64,000 nt of DNA from NCBI RefSeq assembly GCF_026262505.1, contig NC_067205.1:23283585-23347584 (forward strand). The letters are read 5' to 3'. Source of the stretch: Trichomonas vaginalis G3. Lineage: Eukaryota; Parabasalia; Trichomonadida; Trichomonadidae. The notes beneath the pieces were generated by a model. It ran no database searches, had not been told where the DNA came from, and saw nothing but the letters and a program-made list of their open reading frames with translations. Below, piece by piece: positions 24,531-33,150 of this stretch (its first letter is position 1; the number at the start of each line of letters is the position of its first letter). Made by a program: the position numbers and the translations under genes.

Positions 24531-25994
24531 TTATTTCTTTTTGGCATAATGTTCTGATCTTCTCCTTCTATGAGCCTGATCACCTTCTATCCAATTTTCA
24601 TTCCAAATAGAGATTTCTTTATCTCTCATTGGAGTTGCATAAATATAAGGCGACCAAAGCCAAAATCCTATTATTGCTAAGATACAAACAACAACTACAA
24701 CAATTCCTTTCCACTTTCCCTTGCAAAAATTGTCGACAAAAGCACCAAATCCCATACAAGCAATTCCAAGAGGAATTAAGTAATGGTATAAATACATAAC
24801 ACGAGGAATAAGGTAAAATGGGAAGTAGCAGCAGCTATATCCGAAAGCGAGTAAAAGTGAAATTAATTTTTTCTCTTTTCTGAAAGCAAATAAACAACAA
24901 ACAATACCAAACAAAGCAAAATAATATGAGAAAACATTTCCGAGACACCGAATCTCTCTCTGGTCCATTCCATAAAAATATACTGCAACAGAACCTAAAA
25001 TTGGCCAATGATGGGGATAAGACATAGAATCATGGAATTGTGTGATTCCCATATTGCCTTTGTGCATATCTTTGGCCAGCCATAAAGTTCTCTTCAACAG
25101 ATTTCTTCCTGAAATTAAAACTGATTTTAAGCCATAAACTCCGCCTATGACAAGCTGTTCTTGCATATCTTGAGGGAGATAGCCTTTTCCAGGGCCATCG
25201 TATACGAGAACAGCAAAATGGATGAAGAAAGATGAAAGATAAACACAAAATTGAATTAAAAATAAAGTAACGCCGTAAAAGCCAATATCGAATAGGTAAT
25301 CTAATAAGCCGATCTTATATGATGGAAATAGCTTGCAAATGTACATGGCTCCATCAAATCCCATCAATCCCCAGGCTGTATTCTTGCAAGAACAGGCTGC
25401 ACCCAGTGAAATACCATTAATGATATGCCATTTGAAGAATGAAAGATCTGAAACTGGAATAGAAATAGTATACGACAAAATTAAAACATGAAGGTAGGAA
25501 AAGAACAATAAAACGCCATCACTAAGAATGTGGCGTGCTTCTGTAATCAATGAAGTGTCGCACATGTAGAGCACAGATGCGGCTATCGCGGCTAATTTGG
25601 AGAAATTCATAAATCTCATCGAAAGATATACAAAAGGCATAACAAGCGAAGAGAAAAGTGCTGGAGTGAGTCTTAATTGGATGTAATCTCCTTCGTGATA
25701 TCCTGAATCTGGACAATTTTCGAAAGTTAAATTTGCATCGTAGTCTGCGAAGTACGCAACTGTTGCCATTAGAAGTTTTCCTAGGGGTGGATGAATATCA
25801 AAGAAAAATGTTCGAGTTAAATAGTAATTTGTGAAATTTCCAAAATAAACTTCGTCAAATACTGTTCTATTTGGGAAATAAATGTTATAAATATGCATAA
25901 ATATTGTGCATACTAGTATAACCATGGATATAAGTGCATCATATATATCCAAATGAACTCTTGGGAAAAGTTCTTTTGATTCCTCAGAGTCCAT
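24531..25994 (-). CDS. Protein O-mannosyltransferase (PMT family, GT39)
   Basis: This 487-residue multi-pass ER membrane enzyme is predicted to move mannose from dolichyl-phosphate-mannose to serine/threonine. The N-terminal catalytic loop is clear: FDEVYFGNFTNYYL, then FDIHPPLGKLL (residues about 45-75). QLRLTPALFSS and many membrane spans follow, and a C-terminal four-span block (GNVFSYYFALFG to YHYLIPLGIACMGFGAFVD). No MIR domains are visible between the halves, so it is shorter than yeast PMTs (about 750 residues) and closer to bacterial-type PMTs in length. It ends in a basic RRRRSEHYAKKK. The start is set at the ATG at 25,994, preceded by TTTTCAAA. Confidence 0.8.
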   Translation of the reverse strand: MDSEESKELFPRVHLDIYDALISMVILVCTIFMHIYNIYFPNRTVFDEVYFGNFTNYYLTRTFFFDIHPPLGKLLMATVAYFADYDANLTFENCPDSGYHEGDYIQLRLTPALFSSLVMPFVYLSMRFMNFSKLAAIAASVLYMCDTSLITEARHILSDGVLLFFSYLHVLILSYTISIPVSDLSFFKWHIINGISLGAACSCKNTAWGLMGFDGAMYICKLFPSYKIGLLDYLFDIGFYGVTLFLIQFCVYLSSFFIHFAVLVYDGPGKGYLPQDMQEQLVIGGVYGLKSVLISGRNLLKRTLWLAKDMHKGNMGITQFHDSMSYPHHWPILGSVAVYFYGMDQREIRCLGNVFSYYFALFGIVCCLFAFRKEKKLISLLLAFGYSCCYFPFYLIPRVMYLYHYLIPLGIACMGFGAFVDNFCKGKWKGIVVVVVCILAIIGFWLWSPYIYATPMRDKEISIWNENWIEGDQAHRRRRSEHYAKKK

Positions 25995-26415
25995 TTTGAA
26001 AATTTTATTTCGCAATCAAATAAATGCATACATTCATATTATTTTAATCAATGCTTATTTACTGCTTTTTTAGCTTCGATTAAGCTTTATTTAAAAATTT
26101 CAAAACAAAATTATGCTAAACTTCGAACATCTTCCACTAATATAGACGGGCATTAGCCAATATAGTTCCTTCATAATATATAGAACTCATAAAATAAAAA
26201 AGAATCTTAAAATATATCTAAAATATCAAAACTTTTATGATTGAATGATCTTCAAATCAAACTTACGATTTAAAAATATATAATGACTTATTATAGTAAA
26301 GCTGTAAGAGATAATTTCAAAATATTAATTTTTTCATGTAAATTTAAACGACAAGTAAAACTTTACTCAACTTTAAAACGAATAGAAAAACTAATTTGAG
26401 AATAGGGACAAGACT
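25995..26415. other. Intergenic spacer
   Basis: AT-rich sequence upstream of the mannosyltransferase gene and downstream of the membrane-protein gene. I see no feature. Confidence 0.5.
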
Positions 26416-27060
26416 TTACTGTCCGACCTTGTTGTAAGAAGTTGTGGAGTTAAGAGCTTCTCCCTTTGTTCTGGTTAATTTGAAACCAACAAGGAAGAAG
26501 ACGATGCAAGCGATGAACCAAGCGGCAATTGAGTAGACAATTCCACTGGAGCAAATCTGTGAATTTGTGCCTGCATTTGAGATTGGGATCAATGTAGCAG
26601 CAATAAATGCTGTGAAGATGTTGAAAACAGAGTAGAGAACGTGCTCCTTGCCAGCGCCGAGGTGAGCTGTATCGATGATGCCTTGGATGATGAAAGATGT
26701 GATGAATGGCCACTGTAAAGCGAGATCAACAGAGATTGAGACAAGTGGAAGAATGTAAACAACCATACGGTTAAGATAAGAGCCTGTGTGGAATGAACTT
26801 GGGAGGAAGATATAAAGAATACCTGTGACAAGAGAAGCAACAGCAGCGAAGAATTTCATAGAGCGTGCGTGATTTTCAGCATCTGTCTTCCATCCAAGGA
26901 ATCCGTAGAAGACACCAGCTCCTACAAGGATACCACCAACAACGATAGAGCAAACTCTTGAGGCAATGGAGAAGCATGTAAGAAGGGATGCAGCGAGTGT
27001 TGTGACGAAGCCAAGGCCGCCCAAGACGCCACCAACTTTAGCAAGTTCAGCGAAACTCAT
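26416..27060 (-). CDS. Polytopic membrane protein of unknown family
   Basis: This 214-residue protein has about six hydrophobic spans, beginning with GGVLGGLGFVTTLAASLLTC and SIVVGGILVGAGVFYGFLGW. Short loops and a polar C-terminus (TRTKGEALNSTTSYNKVGQ) follow. Codon choice is C/G-ending and unlike the AT-rich neighbours, which suggests high expression. The ATG is preceded by TCAACCGCCATAAAA. I do not recognise the family; a surface, vacuolar or transporter protein is possible. Confidence 0.7.
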   Translation of the reverse strand: MSFAELAKVGGVLGGLGFVTTLAASLLTCFSIASRVCSIVVGGILVGAGVFYGFLGWKTDAENHARSMKFFAAVASLVTGILYIFLPSSFHTGSYLNRMVVYILPLVSISVDLALQWPFITSFIIQGIIDTAHLGAGKEHVLYSVFNIFTAFIAATLIPISNAGTNSQICSSGIVYSIAAWFIACIVFFLVGFKLTRTKGEALNSTTSYNKVGQ

Positions 27061-27425
27061 TTTTATGGCGGTTGAGAAACGATAATTTTGAGATCTTTTA
27101 TCTTTATCGTCATTTTGGATTCATTTTGATATGAAATTAGATCATTTAACTGTTAACCTTCCAATACTCATCGTAAAATCAGTGATGTTATTCAATTTTT
27201 TTGATTGATATTTTATGATCTTTCGGATCGATAATTTGGCATTAGCATTTTTTATTGATAATAACTAAAAATGTCGTTAAGGTTTGCCTTGAATATGACA
27301 TTTGGGGAGATGTGATGAACAAATGTAAGATTTAAAAGGCATTGTCTGGCAAACTATTCAACAAATCAAATCAATATCTGGAAAAATATACCTAAATAAA
27401 AACAAATCTAATTATTTTGACAAAT
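27061..27425. other. Intergenic spacer
   Basis: AT-rich spacer. It holds the promoter of the membrane-protein gene and the 3' end of the tectonic-like gene. No repeats were found. Confidence 0.5.
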
Positions 27426-28748
27426 TTATTCATAAAACAAGTAATCCAACCAAACAAGAATAGTAATAATAGCGATTAATATAATAGAAGTTGTAGAGAT
27501 AATATCACTTCTATCACTTAGCATAAATGAAAAGATATTTGAAATTGAAACAGAATAACGAGTATCAACAATAGGATCTAAGGTCTCATTGTTATCATTA
27601 ACTTCTATTTGATTAATTTTAATGGTTGCATAGTCCAAATTGCTGTTAGTAATGTTCTGATAATCAACTCCAACAATTTTATAATAATAAGCAAGCTGGT
27701 TGTCATATTTCTTATATAAGATTGTATATATGTGTATTGAAGAGGCATTTAATGCGCCATATTCAGGAAATGTGAAACTTGTGTTTTCAAATGTTGAATC
27801 AATTTCACCGTATGTTGGATATAAGTCTGGATATGGGAATATATCAGAAAATGAAGGTACTGTACTAGAATTTGATACATCGAAAAATTGAGTAACATTT
27901 GAAACGAATGGAACTGTTTGTCCGTTAAATAAGAAATCAGCAAATGCAGGCTCTGTATTATTTGTTAAAGAAACTAAAGATTTTCCTGAACCATATCCAT
28001 TTCCTGCTTCTGTATAAGTATCAACGGTTTGTTTAGGTGCCATGTAAAGAATGAATTGATTTTGAGCTGAAGCATTTGTAATATTGAATCCTGATTTTCC
28101 GATTGTTAATTTAATTCCTGTTGTTTTATCAGTGCAATTTGTACCTTCGCAAAATTTGGCAGGTAATAAAGGAGTAAAGTTATTATCTGATAAAATGACA
28201 GAATCATATATACAGCTTGTATCGTAAGAATATCCAAGTTCGACATTTCTAACGCCATAAAGAGCATTACAATAGATTGAGTTAACGCCAATTGGTGCAT
28301 ATAATATATCCTCTGATGTACTAGATCTCATCCATGGGTCTGTCTCATAAAATTTAATCTGTGCTTGATAAGGAAGTGTTGGAATGTAAGTATTGTCTGC
28401 AAAAGAGGAAATTCCGAAGTATGAGGCATCGTAATTTGTGATTTCATCTTTCGTTGAGAAATTATTTTTGATATAATAGCATTTTTGATTATCGATTGTT
28501 TGAGTTTGAATGCCTCTTGAATGTTTAACAATGTTATTTGTATCACATGTCATTGAATATACATTTCCTACACTTTCAGTGAGACAAAACGTAGATCTAA
28601 ATCTCGCAATTGATGAAGAATTGCAATCTAAATCGCAGCAGCAATATAAATCGCACTGATCTGTTATATCGCAGTCACAAGGCTCCTGAATATCAAAATC
28701 AGAATCCCTTGATAGACCGAAAGACATGAATAAAAACGAGAGAAGCAT
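27426..28748 (-). CDS. Tectonic-like transition-zone protein
   Basis: This protein of about 440 residues has a signal peptide (MLLSFLFMSFGLS). Next comes a cysteine cluster PCDCDITDQCDLYCCCDLDC near residues 22-41, the hallmark of tectonics (CxCD...CD..CCCD.DC). A long beta-rich, N-glycosylation-rich ectodomain follows, then a C-terminal membrane anchor (STTSIILIAIITILVWLDYLFYE). Tectonics act at the ciliary/flagellar transition zone with the MKS/B9 module. The frame extends upstream, but the ATG at 28,748 gives the signal peptide. The short cytoplasmic tail is consistent with tectonics. Family assignment is by motif. Confidence 0.7.
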   Translation of the reverse strand: MLLSFLFMSFGLSRDSDFDIQEPCDCDITDQCDLYCCCDLDCNSSSIARFRSTFCLTESVGNVYSMTCDTNNIVKHSRGIQTQTIDNQKCYYIKNNFSTKDEITNYDASYFGISSFADNTYIPTLPYQAQIKFYETDPWMRSSTSEDILYAPIGVNSIYCNALYGVRNVELGYSYDTSCIYDSVILSDNNFTPLLPAKFCEGTNCTDKTTGIKLTIGKSGFNITNASAQNQFILYMAPKQTVDTYTEAGNGYGSGKSLVSLTNNTEPAFADFLFNGQTVPFVSNVTQFFDVSNSSTVPSFSDIFPYPDLYPTYGEIDSTFENTSFTFPEYGALNASSIHIYTILYKKYDNQLAYYYKIVGVDYQNITNSNLDYATIKINQIEVNDNNETLDPIVDTRYSVSISNIFSFMLSDRSDIISTTSIILIAIITILVWLDYLFYE

Positions 28749-29296
28749 TTTAGAATTAGAAAACGGGCGCCTAATGAAAATCATGATTATAGTAAAAAAC
28801 TTAAATATAGCATAACTATCTAATAACAAGAAATTTTCTCATATAAAATAGTGCATTAAAGCCTAATAAGCTTAAAAAATTATCTAAATACAATAAAAAT
28901 ACTGCTCTAACTAATAGCATATGATCCTATGACTTGCAAATCTAATTATAGGAGTTCAAAACTTAACTTAATGCTAAAAAATTTATCAAAAAATGTCATA
29001 AATCTCTAACTAAACCTTCTGATTTCAACAATTTAGCAGCTATTATCCAAAATAAACAAATAGTCAGTAATATCATTTAACACTTGAATTGGAATTAAGG
29101 AAGGTTAAACATTCAACTAAAAAGTATTGTCAATCCTTAATATCAAGAAACATCTTAAAGATTTATAAGGTAAAATTATGTTGAAACGAGAGTATTTCTG
29201 AGATATCAAAAAAATTGTTAAAAATTTTAAGCAGAATATTATAAAAATATAACTTTTTATTGAATACAAAAGAAATATAGTTAAACTTTCTCTTAC
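28749..29296. other. Intergenic spacer
   Basis: About 550 bases of AT-rich DNA with no supported gene or repeat. It lies between the tectonic-like gene start and the end of the VPS9 gene, both on the minus strand. Confidence 0.5.
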
Positions 29297-31756
29297 TTAG
29301 TTCTTATATCTTTGAGCGTTAATAATGAAGTCTTCAGCCGAAGTTCTGAAGGTTGTAGCGCAGTAGTTCTCCATGGAATCAAGAAGTTTAAGTCTTCCGT
29401 CGATGTTGAAGAGGAAGAAGTTGAGGTAATGGAGGGAACTTGCGAGATTTGGCAATCTTGCCCTGATAAGTACGTAAATAAATAATGGAAGGAAGTCATC
29501 ACCCGGACAACCTTCACCTGCCTCGAAAGTATAAATGTCCTGGATGAGATCTATGGCATTCATGATTTGTTGGAGTCTTTCGAGCGGTCCACCGAAGCTT
29601 GTGCCTCTCCTGATGACAGCTATTGGTGCATCGAAGGTACTGGGAGTCTTAAAGAGCTGTTTAAGGACAGGAGAATAATTTTCAAGGAGAAATTCTTCGA
29701 GTCTGCGATCATATGTCTGGTAAACTTCACGGTCTTGCTCTACAAGGTTCGGATTCGCGTTGATAAAGTTCTGATAAGGGATCATTGATACTAATGTGGA
29801 ATGTAATTGTCTCATGATCGGAGAACGATGGGATTTATCAAGGCCATTCTGTTCTGAGAAGGCCATGAAATTTTCTGCCGCTGGCTGGAAGAATTTGAGC
29901 CATTCTTCATCAGATGTACAGAGAAGTTTCTCATTTCGCTGGATTTCCTGCTGTAAATTCTTATGTCTGATCAGGAATAATCTTAACAAGCTCTGATGAA
30001 TAATTGGCGTAAGTTGGTCGTTCATAAGTCTGATGCGTTTTTTAATGGTATCCATCTTCGCGCAGGCTTCCTGGAGAAGGAATGAGCTTGCGAACTGTAA
30101 TGCGTGCGATGACGTCCTGTTTTCGATCGTTTGCTTGACGCGATTAAGGATTTCGACATCATCTGCTCCGGTACTAAGGATTTTGACGGAAACAGCTTGT
30201 GTCTTTGTAATGATATCGGCATAACCGTTTTCTAGAGCGCGTTTACGATGGAATTCGCAGAAATCGAGTAATTCTGACGGAGCTCCGTGAATAATTGGGA
30301 GACTCTCCAAGTAAACAATGAGATGATTGATAACTGGGGTGATATGATCTGTATTTATGCTGTGTTGGTCTGAATTAAGAAGAGGAATGTAAAGAACTGG
30401 TTTATCTTTGAGATCTGCTGGAACGAATGGTTGCGGTGGGAGTTTGAAAGCTTGGAACCAAAAGTCTATCAGGTCTGATGACGGTAATGTGAAATCTTTT
30501 TCGAATGACGTTAATTGATAGAGTTTTTCCTTTGTTTTATCGGGTAAATCTATATCATTGCATGTTGTATTAATTATATGCGCTATGAAAAGTACATCAT
30601 TGACCGATAAAATTAACAAATGGAATCTCATATCTGAAACGTTCTGAAGACGTGCAGAAAAGATGCCATCGACTTCACCGTTGTAAGATCTGATTCCTTT
30701 GATGAGTTCGTGAACGCGGATTCCTGTAAATTCGTCGCTCTTAGTAAATCCGGTTTTTTCGTAGGATTCTTGGATTGTTGAGCTTCCTGTTGCCCACAGG
30801 AACATTCTTGATACGATGGTAGTATGTGTAGTGTGTGGGAGAACCGAAGTTTCTGGAATCAAAGCGAATAATTTTGGATTAATCAAAGCGGGCTGAAGAA
30901 GCAAATCGAAGAAGAAAATCTCGATCAGCTGTGTTGGCTGTTGCGAATCCTCACCGAAGATCTCTTGCGCAGCAACGAAAGCTCTTCTGAAGAAATATCT
31001 CAATAAACTTGGCATAAAAGGTATATTCTCGAGGAGTTTGTCGGTAAATAATGATGCGTACCTCGCACATACCTGGAGGTATTCTTTCGAGCTCATCCTG
31101 TACTTCGACAAGTCTTCTTCATTGATAAAATCGATATAGATGTTCGAAAGGGAAAGTCGAAGATATGTTTGAACGCCCGTCGTATGCATAAATTGACGGA
31201 TGATTTCACGAATGAAAGAAGTGCGGAAAGAAACTGAATTCACAGTTTCTGACTGCTTTATCTGAAGAACAAGGAGTTGAATCAAAGAATCAACGTAAGC
31301 AGCGCCTTGTTCAACACACCAGCAATAGCCGAATAAAGAAAGGAACGTTGAAGATGAGAAAAATTGAATTGCGGTAGGAGATGGTAGATAATTAATGGTT
31401 TCTGCTTGACGTGAGAAGTATTCGTTAATGCATTGAACAATTTCCGGCATATTTTCTAAATAATGCTTAAGGAAGTTGTTTATTTTTGAAGTTACACTCG
31501 TATTAAATGGCAAAGCTGAAGGAGATTCATACACGGTGCCCTGCTCTCTAGTAAAGATAGGGGAGTGAAGGAAATTTTGTACAACCGCTTCAGAAAGCTT
31601 TGGATACCAAATATCAAGAAGACCAAAATTACGGAATGCCGAAATGGTTTGTCTGATACTTGAATCGAGAGCCTCTTTCTGGCGGGCAATTTCTATCTTA
31701 AGCATATTAGAAAGCTGCTTTTCCTGTATTACTTGATGATGAATCTCAGTTAACAT
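29297..31756 (-). CDS. RasGAP-like/VPS9 domain protein (GAPVD1-like)
   Basis: This 819-residue protein has an N-terminal coiled segment. A RasGAP-like helical domain follows at about residues 100-350, including SFIREIIRQFMHTTGVQTYL and a LLQPALINPKLFAL segment like the RasGAP FLRxxxPAxxxP motif. The C-terminal VPS9 domain (about 640-800) has AGEGCPGDDFLPLFIYVLIRA and LPNLASSLHYLNFFL. VPS9 domains activate Rab5-type GTPases, and the pairing with RasGAP is known from GAPVD1/RME-6, which acts in endocytosis. A RasGAP arginine finger could not be confirmed by eye. Confidence 0.75.
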   Translation of the reverse strand: MLTEIHHQVIQEKQLSNMLKIEIARQKEALDSSIRQTISAFRNFGLLDIWYPKLSEAVVQNFLHSPIFTREQGTVYESPSALPFNTSVTSKINNFLKHYLENMPEIVQCINEYFSRQAETINYLPSPTAIQFFSSSTFLSLFGYCWCVEQGAAYVDSLIQLLVLQIKQSETVNSVSFRTSFIREIIRQFMHTTGVQTYLRLSLSNIYIDFINEEDLSKYRMSSKEYLQVCARYASLFTDKLLENIPFMPSLLRYFFRRAFVAAQEIFGEDSQQPTQLIEIFFFDLLLQPALINPKLFALIPETSVLPHTTHTTIVSRMFLWATGSSTIQESYEKTGFTKSDEFTGIRVHELIKGIRSYNGEVDGIFSARLQNVSDMRFHLLILSVNDVLFIAHIINTTCNDIDLPDKTKEKLYQLTSFEKDFTLPSSDLIDFWFQAFKLPPQPFVPADLKDKPVLYIPLLNSDQHSINTDHITPVINHLIVYLESLPIIHGAPSELLDFCEFHRKRALENGYADIITKTQAVSVKILSTGADDVEILNRVKQTIENRTSSHALQFASSFLLQEACAKMDTIKKRIRLMNDQLTPIIHQSLLRLFLIRHKNLQQEIQRNEKLLCTSDEEWLKFFQPAAENFMAFSEQNGLDKSHRSPIMRQLHSTLVSMIPYQNFINANPNLVEQDREVYQTYDRRLEEFLLENYSPVLKQLFKTPSTFDAPIAVIRRGTSFGGPLERLQQIMNAIDLIQDIYTFEAGEGCPGDDFLPLFIYVLIRARLPNLASSLHYLNFFLFNIDGRLKLLDSMENYCATTFRTSAEDFIINAQRYKN

Positions 31757-32587
31757 TTATTTTTTTTTCTCAGGGTCTAAATTATAATAATAATCCTCTC
31801 AAATTCAAATATCGAATTATTTTAATTTGATAATATCATATTTGATATTTATGTAGTTTAATGTCAAACATCAGTTTACAAAAATAAAAAAAAAGCTGAT
31901 TGTTCAGGTACAATGTAAATCAACAAGAAATCAGATTTTGAATGTGAACTCGGGCCAAACCCCATCTTGAACATTTCCTATATAGTTTAACCTTTTGTTT
32001 CATGGGCAATTTTCTGTATTTCGGTTTCAAGGCTAATTTCGAACTCACTGATCAAGATTGCTAAAAAGATATGAAATGAAACAACACACCAATGAAATAT
32101 TTAAACCTTGCTTCTTAAAGACTAACGCTGTTATTCCTAATCCAAATTGATCTGGAATCATCATAAATTATCATGAGAAAGTAAAATATAGCTAAGTTTC
32201 ATCATGTGAATTAAGATTAACTATTAGTTTTAGTATATTCCGATATGAATTTTTTGCATTATATATATGTTAACCTTGGATAATCAATAATAAAGCTAAA
32301 CATTATACAATTTATATCAATTGTGTTTTAATACAATGATATAGGAAGAATTGCAATTTACTTCAAGTCTGGAATGAATAAGTTTATTAAAAAAAGGCAT
32401 ATCATTTTCATATAGTTATTATTATGAATACAGGTTTAAATTTTATAGGAATTATCCATTAATTTACATTTGATATAGAAAATTATATTTTTATAAATGA
32501 TTTCCGAATAATGTAAATAAAAATATAAGTTAATTTTAGGAGAGTTAAACAATTATTATTACATGAATGTATTATATTTGTAAATGT
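31757..32587. other. 830-base intergenic region
   Basis: Very AT-rich, with A and T tracts. I see no open frame, tRNA-like fold or tandem repeat that I can support. It separates the VPS9 gene from the nucleoplasmin-like gene, both on the minus strand. Confidence 0.5.
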
Positions 32588-32953
32588 TCATTTTGTATCT
32601 GTTTTTTCGACAGTTTCGATACTTAAAGCTAAACCATCAGTTAAAAATCCTGATACATCAATAGGTATCGCGCTTCCTTCTGTATAAAATTGAATGTTAT
32701 CATTTTCACTAAAAGTAACTTTCATAATCGAGGATTCAAAGTATCCAATCTTGAAATTTATTAATTGTATTGGCGGGTTGTCGTTAACTTTAACGAATAG
32801 TTTAACTTTTGAATCTTTTGGATATTCTTCTCCTTGAGAAACAGCCACATTTGATAAAACACAGTCTGTTCCATCAGTAACTAATATTTTGCAGATAGTA
32901 TTTGGCTTTACTTGAGCAAACCAAAGAGGAGTTAATTCATTTGGTATCTCCAT
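32588..32953 (-). CDS. Nucleoplasmin-like domain protein
   Basis: This 121-residue protein is made only of a beta-sandwich like the N-terminal nucleoplasmin-like domain of nuclear FKBPs (Fpr3/Fpr4, FKBP39). It has LTPLWFAQVKPN at the start, CVLSNVAVSQGEEYP in the middle, and FSENDNIQFYTEGSAIPIDVSGF near the end. No prolyl isomerase domain and no long acidic tract follow. A TCATTT initiator precedes the ATG by about ten bases. Such domains form pentamers that chaperone histones; that function is inferred here. Confidence 0.6.
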   Translation of the reverse strand: MEIPNELTPLWFAQVKPNTICKILVTDGTDCVLSNVAVSQGEEYPKDSKVKLFVKVNDNPPIQLINFKIGYFESSIMKVTFSENDNIQFYTEGSAIPIDVSGFLTDGLALSIETVEKTDTK

Positions 32954-33150
32954 TATAAAAAAATGAACTTTTTTGTAGAAATTTTAGAGTAACAACACTT
33001 GAAAAGTTTTTTTGTTTGTATTTGTTCATTGTTGAGTTCAATTTTTTTGGAAATTTTTGAAAAACTTTAAAATCTAAATTCATAAATATAACCTTTATAT
33101 TTAAATCAAAATACTATAACAAAATAAAAAATAAAAAACATATAAAAAAA

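Noticed and set aside
28749-28829. N-terminal extension of the tectonic-like protein
   Set aside because: It has internal ATGs but no signal peptide at those positions. The ATG at 28,748 gives a normal signal sequence.
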